From positions 1-64,000 of the forward strand of contig JAHAAK010000005.1 of assembly GCA_018376905.1 (NCBI GenBank): a stretch of DNA of 64,000 nt, written 5' to 3'. Shown here one piece after another: positions 18,296 through 27,784 of the stretch. The notes under the pieces are model-generated. The model made no database searches, was not told where the DNA came from, and worked only from the letters and a program-made list of their open reading frames with translations. The position numbers and the translations under genes are program-made. Position 1 is the first letter of the stretch. Each line of letters begins with the position of its first letter. Source of the stretch: Collinsella sp. GTDB taxonomy: Bacteria > Actinomycetota > Coriobacteriia > Coriobacteriales > Coriobacteriaceae.

Positions 18296-19336
18296 TTAGG
18301 CGGTTTTTGCGCCCGTCCGGTTAAGAAAAGCTGCCAGATGCGTACACATCACGCAGCGCGCGGGCTTGGCGCTGGCGATCGGCCCAAACAACAAACCGAG
18401 TCCCCGATGGTTATCCTTGAGCGCGGCGACCATCTGACGGGTTCGAGGCGCATCGAGCATATCACGCATGCGGGCGGAACGCTCGATTGACGACACCCCA
18501 TGCGGGCTCAGACACAAATTCTCGATGCAGGCGACCAGTCCGGCAAAGTAGAACTTTTGGCTTGCCAGCTTGAGCCGACCACCGCTGTCTGCTTCCGAGA
18601 GTGAGTCCGCAAGCTCGTCGAGCGCTCGAGTGTCATCGGATACCTTGGCATACATGGTGGGATCAAAGGCATCTGTAAGTTTAGGTGCCGCCGTGTGGAA
18701 ACAAGCATCGCCGCAGCCGGACACGCATCGTGTCTGCGAAAGCGCGCATGCCATAAACCCAACTGTGCGAAACACCTTGTCGCACAAAAGGCATGCCTCA
18801 AACAGCGAGCGGCTGTACATCACACCAGAGGTCTGAACGACTAGGCCGCCTAAAATCAACTGAGGCAGCCCGGCCACCATCGAAGAGTTGCTATCAATGG
18901 AAATATGAGCAGCATCCAAGACGCGCGAATGGCGCTCTCGATGTGCATCATAGCGGTCGAGCGACACCGTGGGGAGCACTATGTCTGCCGTAGAATCGCA
19001 CGCGATATTGACCATCTTGGAAAGGGACTGCGGAGCAAACCACTCATCGGCGTTCATAGCGATGATTTGAGAGCCGCGCGAGGCAGCAAAACCGGCACGA
19101 AGACAAGCGCCGCGCTTCGCGTCCTCGACGTCAATCAAATCAATATGAATGTCCCTGTCGGCAGCAACTTGAAGCGAATGGCGCACACCGGGCGCAGCAT
19201 CGCGACAGACAACGACAATCTGCAAATCGTAGAGGTCTTGGTTCTGGATACTCTCGAGCGCACGCATCGCATAGCTGGGCGAACCTTCTACCACAAGGAT
19301 CACCGAAAGTCGCGGATGCGAGCCACGTCGAACCAA
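18296..19336 (-). CDS. Glycosyltransferase family 2-like protein
   Basis: The 346-residue protein starts with LSVILVVEGSPSYAMRALESIQNQ, the nucleotide-sugar-binding beta-alpha unit of GT2 enzymes. IAMNADEWF (about residue 96) stands where the metal-binding DxD motif is expected, so only part of that motif is kept. There are no membrane helices. The start is TTG, preceded by AGAGGA. It is the first gene after truA on this strand (spacing 161). Acceptor and donor sugars cannot be predicted, and loss of the second Asp leaves activity uncertain. Confidence 0.65.
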   Translation of the reverse strand: MVRRGSHPRLSVILVVEGSPSYAMRALESIQNQDLYDLQIVVVCRDAAPGVRHSLQVAADRDIHIDLIDVEDAKRGACLRAGFAASRGSQIIAMNADEWFAPQSLSKMVNIACDSTADIVLPTVSLDRYDAHRERHSRVLDAAHISIDSNSSMVAGLPQLILGGLVVQTSGVMYSRSLFEACLLCDKVFRTVGFMACALSQTRCVSGCGDACFHTAAPKLTDAFDPTMYAKVSDDTRALDELADSLSEADSGGRLKLASQKFYFAGLVACIENLCLSPHGVSSIERSARMRDMLDAPRTRQMVAALKDNHRGLGLLFGPIASAKPARCVMCTHLAAFLNRTGAKTA

Positions 19337-19497
19337 GTTATCCGTCCTCTCGACAGCAGTGAATCAAACTGTCGTTCATGGTACACCCCGGCAATAAAAG
19401 CAATGAGACACCGGTTGTATTGCACGCCAAGAACAGATGTTGCACACGCGCAGCCCACAGATGACAGGTGCCGACGCACGACGCGCCGAGCCCTCCC

Positions 19498-20322
19498 CTA
19501 GTCGAGCACGACAAGCTCGGCGGGATCGTAATCCACGCCCATAAACGTAAGGCCGCAGGCAGGAGCCGTGGGGCCCGCAGCGGTACGGTCGCAAGCATCG
19601 ATGACCTCGCGTATCCACTCGGGTTCACGGCGATGCATGCCAATCGCGACAAGCGTGCCAACGATCGTACGGACCATCGAATGCAGAAACGCATTGCCCT
19701 CGATGGTAAACGTCAGGATGTCCTCGCCAAACGCAACCTCATGGCCAAACTCGGCGCGCATTACGCAGCGGTGCGTAGGTTTGCCCACGGCAGAAGCAAC
19801 CTTGCAAAAGCTTTTAAAGTCCTGCTCGCCCAGCAGCGCGGGGCAGGCAGCAGACATAGCCTCAACATCCAAGGGATAGCGATGCCACCACACCGCACCG
19901 CGGGACAGCACGGGGCGCGCATCTCGATCGGCAATACGGTACGTATACGTACGGGAACGCGCGTCAAAACGTGCAGAAAAGCCTTTACGGGCCTTGTAGA
20001 CCTCGTTGATGGCGATATCTTTGGGCAGGAGGGCATCCATAGCCCTCAGCCACCTACGGCGCGTCAAAGCCAACTCAGCGTCCGTTACGGGCACGCTGAT
20101 AAACTGTGCCACCGCATGCACGCCGGCATCGGTACGTCCCGCACACGTCAGGTCGATCGGACGGCGCAGGAGCGTCTCAATAGCTCGACGTAGCTCACCC
20201 GCAACCGTCGTCTCTCCCGGCTGCTCGGCAAATCCGCTATACGACGAGCCATCATAGGCCACGCGAAATACGAGCGTGGCGTCAAGCTCGGAAATCGAAT
20301 TGAAATCAGACGGCGCAGTCAT
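19498..20322 (-). CDS. truA: tRNA pseudouridine(38-40) synthase
   Basis: TruA converts uridines 38-40 in the anticodon arm to pseudouridine. The 274-residue protein has AYDGSSYSGF and the catalytic Asp65 in AGRTDAGVHA. Start 20322 has GGGAG five bases upstream; a TTG five codons earlier is the alternative. It follows rplQ, as in many Firmicutes and Actinobacteria, but a terminator lies between them, so it may be expressed by readthrough or from its own promoter. Confidence 0.93.
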   Translation of the reverse strand: MTAPSDFNSISELDATLVFRVAYDGSSYSGFAEQPGETTVAGELRRAIETLLRRPIDLTCAGRTDAGVHAVAQFISVPVTDAELALTRRRWLRAMDALLPKDIAINEVYKARKGFSARFDARSRTYTYRIADRDARPVLSRGAVWWHRYPLDVEAMSAACPALLGEQDFKSFCKVASAVGKPTHRCVMRAEFGHEVAFGEDILTFTIEGNAFLHSMVRTIVGTLVAIGMHRREPEWIREVIDACDRTAAGPTAPACGLTFMGVDYDPAELVVLD

Positions 20323-20356
20323 GGGCGCTCCCAACAAACAAGCAACGGTATCGCGA

Positions 20357-20390
20357 CAAAAAAAGAGGGGTACGCGAACGTACCCCTCGA
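20357..20390 (-). terminator. Terminator of the alpha ribosomal operon
   Basis: On the minus strand CGAGGGGTACG pairs with CGTACCCCTC, followed by seven T residues, directly after rplQ. Confidence 0.9.
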
Positions 20391-20414
20391 ATATAGCCTA
20401 TGCAGACGGATTGT

Positions 20415-20882
20415 CTACTCAGCGGTCTCCTCAGCAGAAGCCTCCTCGGCAGCCTCGACCTTCTTGGGAGCAGCGGCCTTCTTGGGGGCCGGAGCAGCCT
20501 TCTTAGCCTTAGGCGTGCAAGGCTCGGTGACGAGCTCCATGATAACGATGGGAGCGTTGTCGCCCTTGCGGTTACCGAGCTTCATGATGCGGGTGTAACC
20601 GCCGTTGCGGTCCTGCCACATGCCCTGAGCAGCCTTGTCGAAGATCTCGGCAACGAGCTGCTTATCGCCGAGCTTGGCGATAGCCAGACGACGAGAGTGC
20701 AGGTCGCCCTTCTTGGCCCAGGTGATGATCGGATCGACGACCGAACGCAGCGCCTTAGCGCGGGTCTCGGTGGTCTTGATGCGGTCGTTCTCGAAGAGGG
20801 CCTTAGCAAGGCTCTTCTTCATGGCCTTGGTGTGGCTCGCATCGGTGCCGAGCTTCAGGCCCTTCTTAACGTTATGACGCAT
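20415..20882 (-). CDS. rplQ: 50S ribosomal protein L17
   Basis: MRHNVKKGLKLGTDASHTKAM is the conserved L17 start. The core ends near residue 118 and a ~35-residue Ala/Lys/Pro then Glu-rich tail extends it, which is common in Actinobacteria. It is the last gene before the operon terminator and follows rpoA by 30 bases. Confidence 0.97.
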   Translation of the reverse strand: MRHNVKKGLKLGTDASHTKAMKKSLAKALFENDRIKTTETRAKALRSVVDPIITWAKKGDLHSRRLAIAKLGDKQLVAEIFDKAAQGMWQDRNGGYTRIMKLGNRKGDNAPIVIMELVTEPCTPKAKKAAPAPKKAAAPKKVEAAEEASAEETAE

Positions 20883-20912
20883 GGTCTAGTTTCTCCTCAA
20901 ATATGCGAAGCA

Positions 20913-21854
20913 TTAAGCCTTCAGGCTCAGGCCCATGGACTCAAGCTTGTCCTTCACTTCCTCGATCGACTTAACACCGAAGTTACGGATGTTGAGCAGA
21001 TCGTTCTCCGAGAACTCAACGAGCTGACGGACCGAGTGAATGCTGGCGCGCTTAAGGCAGTTGTAAGAACGGACGGAAAGGTCCAGATCTTCGATCTGCT
21101 TGTCCAGCTCAGCGTTGTCGTTGGTGACCTCGGGAGCGAAGATCGAAGCCTCCTCCTCGACCTCGGGGGTCTCGGCAAGGTTCATAAAGGCAGCCATATG
21201 CTGGTTAATGATATTGGCAGCCTGGACCACGGCGTCGCGCGGGGCGATGGAGCCGTTGGTCTCGATCTCGAGGACAAGGCGGTCGTAGTCGGTGTGCTGA
21301 CCGACACGGCAAGCCTCAACGAGCTTGGCGCAACGGGAAACCGGCGAGTACAGCGAGTCGACGTGGATCACACCGATGGGATCGTTGTCGCGTTTGTTGG
21401 CCTCGCCAGAAACATAGCCGCGGCCATAGCCGATGCGCATGCTCATGGTGAGATGGCCACCCTCGGTGAGCGTAGCGATGTGCTGCTCGGGGTTGACCAG
21501 CTCAAACTCGGACGGAATAAAGAAGTCCGCACCGGTGACCTCGCAGGGGCCGTCAACCGAAATGGTGGCGGTCGCCTCGTCGGTCGTGCCGAGAGCCCTG
21601 AAGACAAGACCCTTGACATTCAGGACGATGTCGGTGACATCCTCGACCATGTTAGGGATGGTCATGAACTCGTGCTGCGCGCCATCGATCTGAATAGCCT
21701 CGACGGCGGCACCCTCGAGCGAGGACAGAAGAACGCGACGAAGGGAGTTACCCAGCGTATCGCCGTAGCCACGCTCGAGCGGCTCGACGGAGACACGAGC
21801 AGACGTCTCGTTGATCTCTTCGACCTGAACCTGAGGCCTAATGAATTCTGACAT
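20913..21854 (-). CDS. rpoA: RNA polymerase alpha subunit
   Basis: The 313-residue subunit has the N-terminal dimerisation domain (LERGYGDTLGNSLRRVLLSS) and the C-terminal promoter and activator-binding domain (about 240-313, LSVRSYNCLKRASIHSV). An acidic linker joins them. It sits between rpsD and rplQ as in most bacteria. Confidence 0.98.
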   Translation of the reverse strand: MSEFIRPQVQVEEINETSARVSVEPLERGYGDTLGNSLRRVLLSSLEGAAVEAIQIDGAQHEFMTIPNMVEDVTDIVLNVKGLVFRALGTTDEATATISVDGPCEVTGADFFIPSEFELVNPEQHIATLTEGGHLTMSMRIGYGRGYVSGEANKRDNDPIGVIHVDSLYSPVSRCAKLVEACRVGQHTDYDRLVLEIETNGSIAPRDAVVQAANIINQHMAAFMNLAETPEVEEEASIFAPEVTNDNAELDKQIEDLDLSVRSYNCLKRASIHSVRQLVEFSENDLLNIRNFGVKSIEEVKDKLESMGLSLKA

Positions 21855-21886
21855 GTATTACCTCCAGCCTCAGCAGCCCGGATGGA

Positions 21887-22483
21887 CTACTTAGAGTAGA
21901 GCTCGACGATGAGCTGCTCGTTGATATCACCGCTGATCTGCTCACGCGTCGGCAGAGCGAGCACGTTACCAGACAGCTTCTCGATATCGACCTCGAGCCA
22001 GCCAGGAACCTCAAAGCGCTCGGAGGAAATCAGGGCCTCCTTGATGGGGAGGAGGTCACGGAACTTCTCGCCGACAGCGACGACGTCGCCGGCCTTGACG
22101 CGGTAGGACGGGATGTCCACGCGCTTGCCGTTCACGGTGAAGTGACCATGACGGACGGACTGACGAGCCTCTTTGCGGGTGCGGGCGAAGCCAAGACGGA
22201 AGACGACGTTGTCGAGGCGAGACTCAAGGATGATCATGAGGTTCTCACCGGTGACGCCGTTCATCTTGCGGGCCTTGTTGAAGTAGCCGTGGAACTGCTT
22301 CTCCAGAACGCCATAGATGAACTTGACCTTCTGCTTCTCGCGCAGCTGCATGCCGTACTCAGATTCCTTGCGACGGCGCTTGGGCTGACGGATAGATTCC
22401 TTCTTGCTGCTGTAACCGAGCTCAGCGGGATCGATCCCGAGCTGACGGCAGCGCTTAAGAACAGGAGTCCTGTCGATTGCCAT
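21887..22483 (-). CDS. rpsD: 30S ribosomal protein S4
   Basis: The 198-residue uS4 has the S4 RNA-binding domain (ESRLDNVVFRLGFARTRKEAR). Only one Cys (position 12) is present, so this is the zinc-free form. In many bacteria S4 represses the alpha operon by binding its mRNA; no such structure was identified here. Confidence 0.97.
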   Translation of the reverse strand: MAIDRTPVLKRCRQLGIDPAELGYSSKKESIRQPKRRRKESEYGMQLREKQKVKFIYGVLEKQFHGYFNKARKMNGVTGENLMIILESRLDNVVFRLGFARTRKEARQSVRHGHFTVNGKRVDIPSYRVKAGDVVAVGEKFRDLLPIKEALISSERFEVPGWLEVDIEKLSGNVLALPTREQISGDINEQLIVELYSK

Positions 22484-22502
22484 ATTGATACGATCCTTTC
22501 AG

Positions 22503-22907
22503 TTACACGCGGCGACGCTTCTTGGGGCGGCAGCCGTTGTGCGGAATGGGGGTCTTGTCCTGGATGCTCGAGACCTCGAGGCCAGCAGCCTGGAGGGAGC
22601 GGATGGCGGTCTCACGACCGGAGCCGGGGCCCTTGACGAAGACGGAAACCTTCTTCATACCGTGCTCCATGGCCTGCTTGGCAGCAGCCTCGGCAGCCAT
22701 CTGGGCAGCGAACGGCGTGGACTTACGGGAGCCCTTGAAGCCCACCTGGCCAGCCGACTTCCAGGAAATGACGTTGCCCTGGGGATCGGTGATCGAAACG
22801 ATCGTGTTGTTGAACGTAGAACGAATGTGAGCCTGGCCCACGGAAATGTTCTTACGGTCCGCGCGCTTCAGACGGGCAGCGCGAACGTTCTTCTTAGCAG
22901 TAGCCAT
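22503..22907 (-). CDS. rpsK: 30S ribosomal protein S11
   Basis: The 134-residue uS11 shows AHIRSTFNNTIVSITD and the C-terminal PHNGCRPKKRRRV, diagnostic of the family. It lies between rpsM and rpsD with short spacers. Confidence 0.98.
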   Translation of the reverse strand: MATAKKNVRAARLKRADRKNISVGQAHIRSTFNNTIVSITDPQGNVISWKSAGQVGFKGSRKSTPFAAQMAAEAAAKQAMEHGMKKVSVFVKGPGSGRETAIRSLQAAGLEVSSIQDKTPIPHNGCRPKKRRRV

Positions 22908-22921
22908 CTATCTAGCGCTCC

Positions 22922-23296
22922 TTATTTCTTCTTCTTAGCACCGATCTGACGCTTCGGGCCCTTGCGGGTACGAGCGTTAGTGTGGGTGCGCTGGCCGCGG
23001 ACCGGGAGGCCCTTGCGGTGACGAAGGCCGCGGTTGCAGCCGATGTCCATAAGGCGCTTGACGTTCTGGTTGCGCTCACGGCGGAGGTCGCCCTCAACCA
23101 TGATCTGGTTCTTATCGATATAATCGCGGATGGCGTTAACCTCATCCTCGGTGAGGTCCTTAACGCGCGTATCCACGTTAACGTTGCACTCGACGCAAAT
23201 CTTCGTCGCAGTGGTGCGGCCGATGCCGTAAATGTAGGTCAGACCGATCTCAACGCGCTTCTCACGCGGGAGGTCGACACCATTAATACGGGCCAA
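22922..23296 (-). CDS. rpsM: 30S ribosomal protein S13
   Basis: The 124-residue uS13 begins MARINGVDLPREKRVEIGLT and has the Lys/Arg-rich C-terminus with RTHTNARTRKGP. It follows rpmJ by 14 bases. Confidence 0.98.
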   Translation of the reverse strand: MARINGVDLPREKRVEIGLTYIYGIGRTTATKICVECNVNVDTRVKDLTEDEVNAIRDYIDKNQIMVEGDLRRERNQNVKRLMDIGCNRGLRHRKGLPVRGQRTHTNARTRKGPKRQIGAKKKK

Positions 23297-23310
23297 CGTA
23301 GTCTCCTCTC

Positions 23311-23424
23311 TTAACCCTGACGCTGCTTATGACGGGGGTTCTCGCAAATGACGAGGACCTTGCCATGGCGCCTAATGATTTTGCACTTATCGCACATCTT
23401 CTTGACCGAAGGACGTACCTTCAT
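23311..23424 (-). CDS. rpmJ: 50S ribosomal protein L36
   Basis: This 37-residue protein was read directly from the sequence: MKVRPSVKKMCDKCKIIRR and on to RQG. Cys11, Cys14, Cys27 and His32 are all present, so it is the zinc-binding form. AAGGAAGAACG lies upstream. It lies between infA and rpsM as expected. Confidence 0.96.
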   Translation of the reverse strand: MKVRPSVKKMCDKCKIIRRHGKVLVICENPRHKQRQG

Positions 23425-23574
23425 CGTTCTTCCTTTCGGTAGCGCTCAAACTACTTCCCTACTATCTACTCGCCCAGCCGCAGGCGTTTAAAACTATGGC
23501 TGGTCTTCACACACAATCCGACCGTAGGTTGAGCTAAGCCTGCAGTCGGAAATGGAGTGCGTGTATGCGTGCCG

Positions 23575-23793
23575 CTATTTGTAGCGATAGGTGATGCGGC
23601 CGCGGGTCAGGTCGTACGGGGAAAGCTCCACGACAACCCTGTCACCGGGGAGAATACGGATGTAATTCATTCGGATCTTGCCAGAAATGTTGCACAGAAC
23701 CGAATGACCGTTCTCGAGCTCGACCTTAAACATGGCGTTGGGCAGCGGTTCCTTTACCGTACCCTCGAGCTCAATTGCGTCTTCCTTCTTCAC
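23575..23793 (-). CDS. infA: Translation initiation factor IF-1
   Basis: The OB-fold IF-1 has the diagnostic EDAIELEGTV, NGHSVLCNISGKIRMNYIRILPGD and YDLTRGRITYRYK. The GTG at 23793 gives the family length of 72 residues; a TTG two codons earlier (23799) gives 74. The 150-base gap to rpmJ contains an imperfect stem at about 23518-23549 that could modulate expression. Confidence 0.94.
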   Translation of the reverse strand: MKKEDAIELEGTVKEPLPNAMFKVELENGHSVLCNISGKIRMNYIRILPGDRVVVELSPYDLTRGRITYRYK

Positions 23794-23897
23794 AAGCAAT
23801 CATCTTTCTCTAGAAAACGACAGCGATTGAGTATTCTACAACACGTATGCACGCATCGTAATAACTTCGTAATGGCTCCACAACTAAGTGGAACTTG

Positions 23898-24686
23898 TTA
23901 CATTTCTCCGCCTTGGAGCGAACACCAAGCACCTTGGGCATCCGTGGTGAGAATCACCGGCCCGTCATTGGTAATGGCGACGGTGTTCTCGTAGTGCGCG
24001 GCGGGCAGGTGGTCGTTGGTCGTAACAATCCAACCGTCGGAGCCCGTGCTCACATGGTTGGAACCCATCGTGACCATCGGCTCGATGGCAATGACCATGC
24101 CGGCCTGGAGGCGAACGCCCCTCCCCTTCTTTCCATAGTTAGGAACGTTGGGGTCCTCGTGCATCACGCGGCCAATGCCATGGCCCACATAATCACGAAG
24201 CACGCCGTAACCGTGAGACTCGGCGAGGGACTGAACGGCATAACCGACGTCCCCGATATGGTTACCGGGAACAGCCTGCTCGATGGCAGCCTTAAGGCAA
24301 TCACGCGTGACCTCGCACAAAGCCTTGGCTTCGGGCGTGGGGGTGCCGACGAAAAACGTCCAAGCGTTATCGCCGACCCAACCGTCGACAACGGCTCCCG
24401 TATCGATGGAGATGATATCGCCATCGCGCAGGATCATGTCGGGGTTGGGAATACCGTGGACCACGGCATCGTTGATCGATGCGCAAATGGTCCCCGGGAA
24501 CCCGCCGTAACCCTTAAAGGCCGGGGTGCCGCCATGCATGCGGATAATCTGCTCCGCGAGCTGATCGAGCTCAAAAGTCGAAACGCCGGGACGCACCATG
24601 GCTCCAACGTGGCGGAGCGCCATCTTAGATAGCGCTCCTGCCTTCTTCATCTGCTCGATTTGCGTTGCAGACTTAATCTTGATCAT
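23898..24686 (-). CDS. map: Methionine aminopeptidase, type I
   Basis: It removes N-terminal Met from nascent proteins. The 262-residue pita-bread fold has SIDTGAVVDGWVGDNAWTF (two metal Asp), GHGIGRVMHEDP (metal His) and AIEPMV (metal Glu), and Glu near YENTVAIT. Its start overlaps the adk stop by 4 bases, so the two are translationally coupled. It lies between adk and infA. Confidence 0.96.
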   Translation of the reverse strand: MIKIKSATQIEQMKKAGALSKMALRHVGAMVRPGVSTFELDQLAEQIIRMHGGTPAFKGYGGFPGTICASINDAVVHGIPNPDMILRDGDIISIDTGAVVDGWVGDNAWTFFVGTPTPEAKALCEVTRDCLKAAIEQAVPGNHIGDVGYAVQSLAESHGYGVLRDYVGHGIGRVMHEDPNVPNYGKKGRGVRLQAGMVIAIEPMVTMGSNHVSTGSDGWIVTTNDHLPAAHYENTVAITNDGPVILTTDAQGAWCSLQGGEM

Positions 24687-25309
24687 AGACCGAGAGCCTC
24701 TTTGACATCCCCGTACACGGTCTCGCGAGCCTGGTCACCGTTGACCGACTTGAGCAGACCCTGGCCACGATAGTAGTCGACGAGCGGGCTCGTGGACTTC
24801 TCGTAGACGTCGAGACGGTTCTTAATGGTCTCGGGCTTGTCGTCGTCGCGCTGATACATCTCGCCACCACACTTGGGGCAGGTAGCATCGGCAGCGGTGC
24901 CGGTGTAACCGCAGGCGCGGCAGGTGCGACGCGAAGACAGACGGTCGATGATGACCTCGGGGGCCACGTCGACCAGAAGGGCGCAGTCAATCTCGCGACC
25001 CATGGCGGAGAGCTCGGAATCGAGCGTCACAGCCTGAGCGGTGTTGCGCGGGAAGCCATCGAGAATGAAGCCCTGCTGGGCGTCATCGGCGGCAAGGCGC
25101 TCCTTGACAAGGTCGATCACGAGCTGGTCGGGAACGAGCTCGCCGGCGTCCATGTACTTCTTAGCCTGAATACCAAGCTCGGTGCCACCCTTGACGGCAG
25201 CACGCAGCAGGTCGCCCGTGGAAATGTGGGCGACGCCAAACTCGGCGACGAGCTCCTGTGCGACGGTGCCCTTACCGGCACCCGGAGCTCCGAGCAATAC
25301 GAGGTTCAT
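24683..25309 (-). CDS. adk: Adenylate kinase
   Basis: It interconverts AMP, ADP and ATP. The 208-residue long form has P-loop GAPGAGKGT (7-15), DGFPRN (about 84-89) and a zinc-binding LID with Cys130, Cys133, Cys144 and Cys147. The start at 25309 has GAGGAGG upstream; two further codons are open. It follows secY by 18 bases and overlaps map. Confidence 0.96.
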   Translation of the reverse strand: MNLVLLGAPGAGKGTVAQELVAEFGVAHISTGDLLRAAVKGGTELGIQAKKYMDAGELVPDQLVIDLVKERLAADDAQQGFILDGFPRNTAQAVTLDSELSAMGREIDCALLVDVAPEVIIDRLSSRRTCRACGYTGTAADATCPKCGGEMYQRDDDKPETIKNRLDVYEKSTSPLVDYYRGQGLLKSVNGDQARETVYGDVKEALGL

Positions 25310-25327
25310 GAGCAATCCTCCTCTAGC

Positions 25328-26614
25328 CTATTTAAAGAATCCATCGTAATCATACATCTTGATCTGGCCTTCGAGCTTATCGACCGTGTCGAGCACGACG
25401 CCGACCATGATGAGGATGGACGTGCCGCCAAATGCCTGGATCAGATGGTTACCCGTGAAAGAGAAGATGATCGAAGGCACGATGGCGATGAGCGCCAAAA
25501 AGACAGCGCTGGGAAGCGTAATCTTGTTGAGCGCGTTCTTGATGTAGGCCGCGGTAGCCCTGCCCGGACGGACGCCCGGAATAAAGCCGCCCTGCTTCTT
25601 AAGGTTGTCGGCCGTGTCATCGGGGTTGAACACCATGGAGGTGTAGAAGTACGCGAAAAACACGATGAGGACAACGTTAAGCACCCAGTTGAGCCAGCCG
25701 CGCGAAAGCGCAGAGGCAACTGCCTGGATCCAGCCGATGCCGGGGAAGAACACGGCAATCTGGGCCGGGAAGTACAGCAGCGCCGAAGCGAAGATGATCG
25801 GCACGACGCCCGCGGTGTTGACCTTGATGGGCAGGTAGGTGGTCTGGCCACCCATCATGCGACGGCCCACGACGCGCTTAGCGTAGGAGACCGGGATGCG
25901 GCGCTGGCCGCGCTCAAGGAAAACAATCAGCGGGATAACCAGCAGGATGATGGCGCAGATGATCACCATGGTGATGATGCCACCGGCATTGCCCTCGGTG
26001 CTGGAGAAGATAGCCTGCGGCAGACCGGCCATGATGTTCGCAAAGATGATCAGCGACATGCCATTGCCGATACCGCGCTGGGTGATGAGCTCACCAATCC
26101 ACATGATCAGCATGGCGCCCGCGGTGAGCGTGCCGACGATCATGAGGTCGAAGATGATCTCGGGAGCGCCGGCACCATTAAAGCTGATGCCGAAGCTCTT
26201 AAAGAGGAAGAGGTAACCCACGGAGTTGAGGATTGCCAGAGCCAGGGTGAGGTAACGCGAATACTGCGTAATCTTGGTCTGACCGACCTCGCCCTCGCGG
26301 GCAAGCTCATGCAGGGAAGGCACAACGGCCTGGAGCATCTGGAGGATGATCGAGCTGGTGATGTAAGGCATGATGCCCAGCGAAAACACCGACACATAGC
26401 TCAACGCGCCGCCAGAGAAAAGATTCAGGAGGGCCATAGCACCTGCGGCGACCGAATTGTTATCGGTCGAGAAAAGGCCCAGCATCCCCTGGAAGGGAAT
26501 GCCGGGCACAGGAACGTGCGCACCAATGCGGTACACGACGAGCATAGCTATGGTAAAAAGAATCTTTTCGCGCAATTCTTTGATGCGGAAAGCATTCTTA
26601 AGACCATTTAGCAC
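25328..26614 (-). CDS. secY: Protein translocase subunit SecY
   Basis: This is the 428-residue channel subunit of the Sec translocase, with about ten membrane helices. It shows the family start NAFRIKELREKILFT, the plug region SGGALSYVSVFSLGIMPYI and the C-terminal EGQIKMYDYDGFFK. Its first seven bases overlap the end of rplO. Confidence 0.97.
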   Translation of the reverse strand: MLNGLKNAFRIKELREKILFTIAMLVVYRIGAHVPVPGIPFQGMLGLFSTDNNSVAAGAMALLNLFSGGALSYVSVFSLGIMPYITSSIILQMLQAVVPSLHELAREGEVGQTKITQYSRYLTLALAILNSVGYLFLFKSFGISFNGAGAPEIIFDLMIVGTLTAGAMLIMWIGELITQRGIGNGMSLIIFANIMAGLPQAIFSSTEGNAGGIITMVIICAIILLVIPLIVFLERGQRRIPVSYAKRVVGRRMMGGQTTYLPIKVNTAGVVPIIFASALLYFPAQIAVFFPGIGWIQAVASALSRGWLNWVLNVVLIVFFAYFYTSMVFNPDDTADNLKKQGGFIPGVRPGRATAAYIKNALNKITLPSAVFLALIAIVPSIIFSFTGNHLIQAFGGTSILIMVGVVLDTVDKLEGQIKMYDYDGFFK

Positions 26615-27057
26615 GGCAGCTCGACCTTTCCGCCGGCGGCCTCGATCTTGGCCTGCGCAGAAGCGCTGACCTTGTCGACCTTGACCGTGAACTTCTTGGT
26701 GAGCTCACCATTGCCGAGCACCTTGACGGGCTCGAACTCGCTCTTGGTGATGCGAGCGGCCTTAAGAGCGGCACCGTCGATCACAGCGCCGTCCTCGAAC
26801 TTACGCTCGAGACGCTCAACGTTAACAGCGGTGTACTCGATACGACGGGGGTTACGGAAGCCCGGAAGCTTGGGCAGGCGCATAGCCAGCGGAGTCTGGC
26901 CACCCTCGAAGCCGGCACCCTTGGTGCCGCCAGAGCGGGAACCCTGGCCCTTCTGACCGCGGCCAGAAGTGGTGCCGTGACCCGAAGAATTGCCACGGCC
27001 GACGCGCTTGCGGTTCTTGGTGGAACCGGGCGCGGGAGTAAGATCGTGAAGCTGCAT
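26608..27057 (-). CDS. rplO: 50S ribosomal protein L15
   Basis: The 149-residue uL15 has the Gly/Lys-rich N-terminus (RVGRGNSSGHG, GRGQKGQGSRSGG) and a globular C-terminal domain. It overlaps secY by 7 bases. Confidence 0.97.
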   Translation of the reverse strand: MQLHDLTPAPGSTKNRKRVGRGNSSGHGTTSGRGQKGQGSRSGGTKGAGFEGGQTPLAMRLPKLPGFRNPRRIEYTAVNVERLERKFEDGAVIDGAALKAARITKSEFEPVKVLGNGELTKKFTVKVDKVSASAQAKIEAAGGKVELPC

Positions 27058-27060
27058 TTG

Positions 27061-27243
27061 CTACTCCTCTACAATCTCGACAAGGTGCTTGACCTTGAAG
27101 ATCATGCCGCGGACGGACTCGTTGTCAGCAATCTCGCGAACCTCGCGGATCCTGTGGAGACCGAGGGCACGGACAGTACGGACCTGGTCCTGCTTGCAAC
27201 CGTTGGTGCTGCGGACCTGCTTGATCTTGATGGTGTCAGCCAT
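27061..27243 (-). CDS. rpmD: 50S ribosomal protein L30
   Basis: The 60-residue uL30 has KIKQVRSTNGCKQDQVRTVRALGL, shown here in part: KQVRSTNG and RALGLHRI are diagnostic. It is tightly packed between rpsE and rplO. Confidence 0.96.
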   Translation of the reverse strand: MADTIKIKQVRSTNGCKQDQVRTVRALGLHRIREVREIADNESVRGMIFKVKHLVEIVEE

Positions 27244-27245
27244 GC

Positions 27246-27770
27246 TTAGTTCTCCTTACCGACGAACATCTCGGAGACCGTCAGGCCACGGCGAGCCGCG
27301 ACGTCCTCAGGGCTGGAGAGCTCCTTGAGGCCCTCGACGGCAGCCTTGATGATGTTGAGGCCGTTGTCGGTACCGAGGGACTTGGACAGGACGTTCTTGA
27401 TGCCAGCAAGCTCAAAGAGGGGACGCACAGCGCCGCCGGCGATAACGCCGGTACCCTCGACAGCGGGCTTGATGATGATGCGGCCGGCACCAAAGTGGCC
27501 GAGAACCTCGTGCGGGATGGTGCCCTGCTCGGTCACCGGCACGTGGAACATGTTCTTCTTGGCATCGAGAGATGCCTTGGAGATGGCCATGGGCACCTCA
27601 GCGGACTTGCCCATGCCAACGCCGACGTTGCCCTTACCGTCGCCAACGACGACGAGAGCGACGAGGCTCATGCGACGACCACCCTTGACGGTCTTCGACA
27701 CGCGGTTGATGTAAACGACGCGCTCCTCGAACTCGGAGGCCTCGCGCTGCTGCTTCTGATTACGAGCCAT
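27246..27770 (-). CDS. rpsE: 30S ribosomal protein S5
   Basis: The 174-residue uS5 has the N-terminal double-stranded RNA-binding domain with VVGDGKGNVGVGMGK and the C-terminal domain ending in the usual VSEMF region. It starts 15 bases after rplR. Confidence 0.97.
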   Translation of the reverse strand: MARNQKQQREASEFEERVVYINRVSKTVKGGRRMSLVALVVVGDGKGNVGVGMGKSAEVPMAISKASLDAKKNMFHVPVTEQGTIPHEVLGHFGAGRIIIKPAVEGTGVIAGGAVRPLFELAGIKNVLSKSLGTDNGLNIIKAAVEGLKELSSPEDVAARRGLTVSEMFVGKEN

Positions 27771-27784
27771 GTGCTACATACCTC

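Noticed and set aside
20400..21851. Long plus-strand frame opposite rplQ and rpoA
   Set aside because: Antisense of highly conserved ribosomal and polymerase genes.
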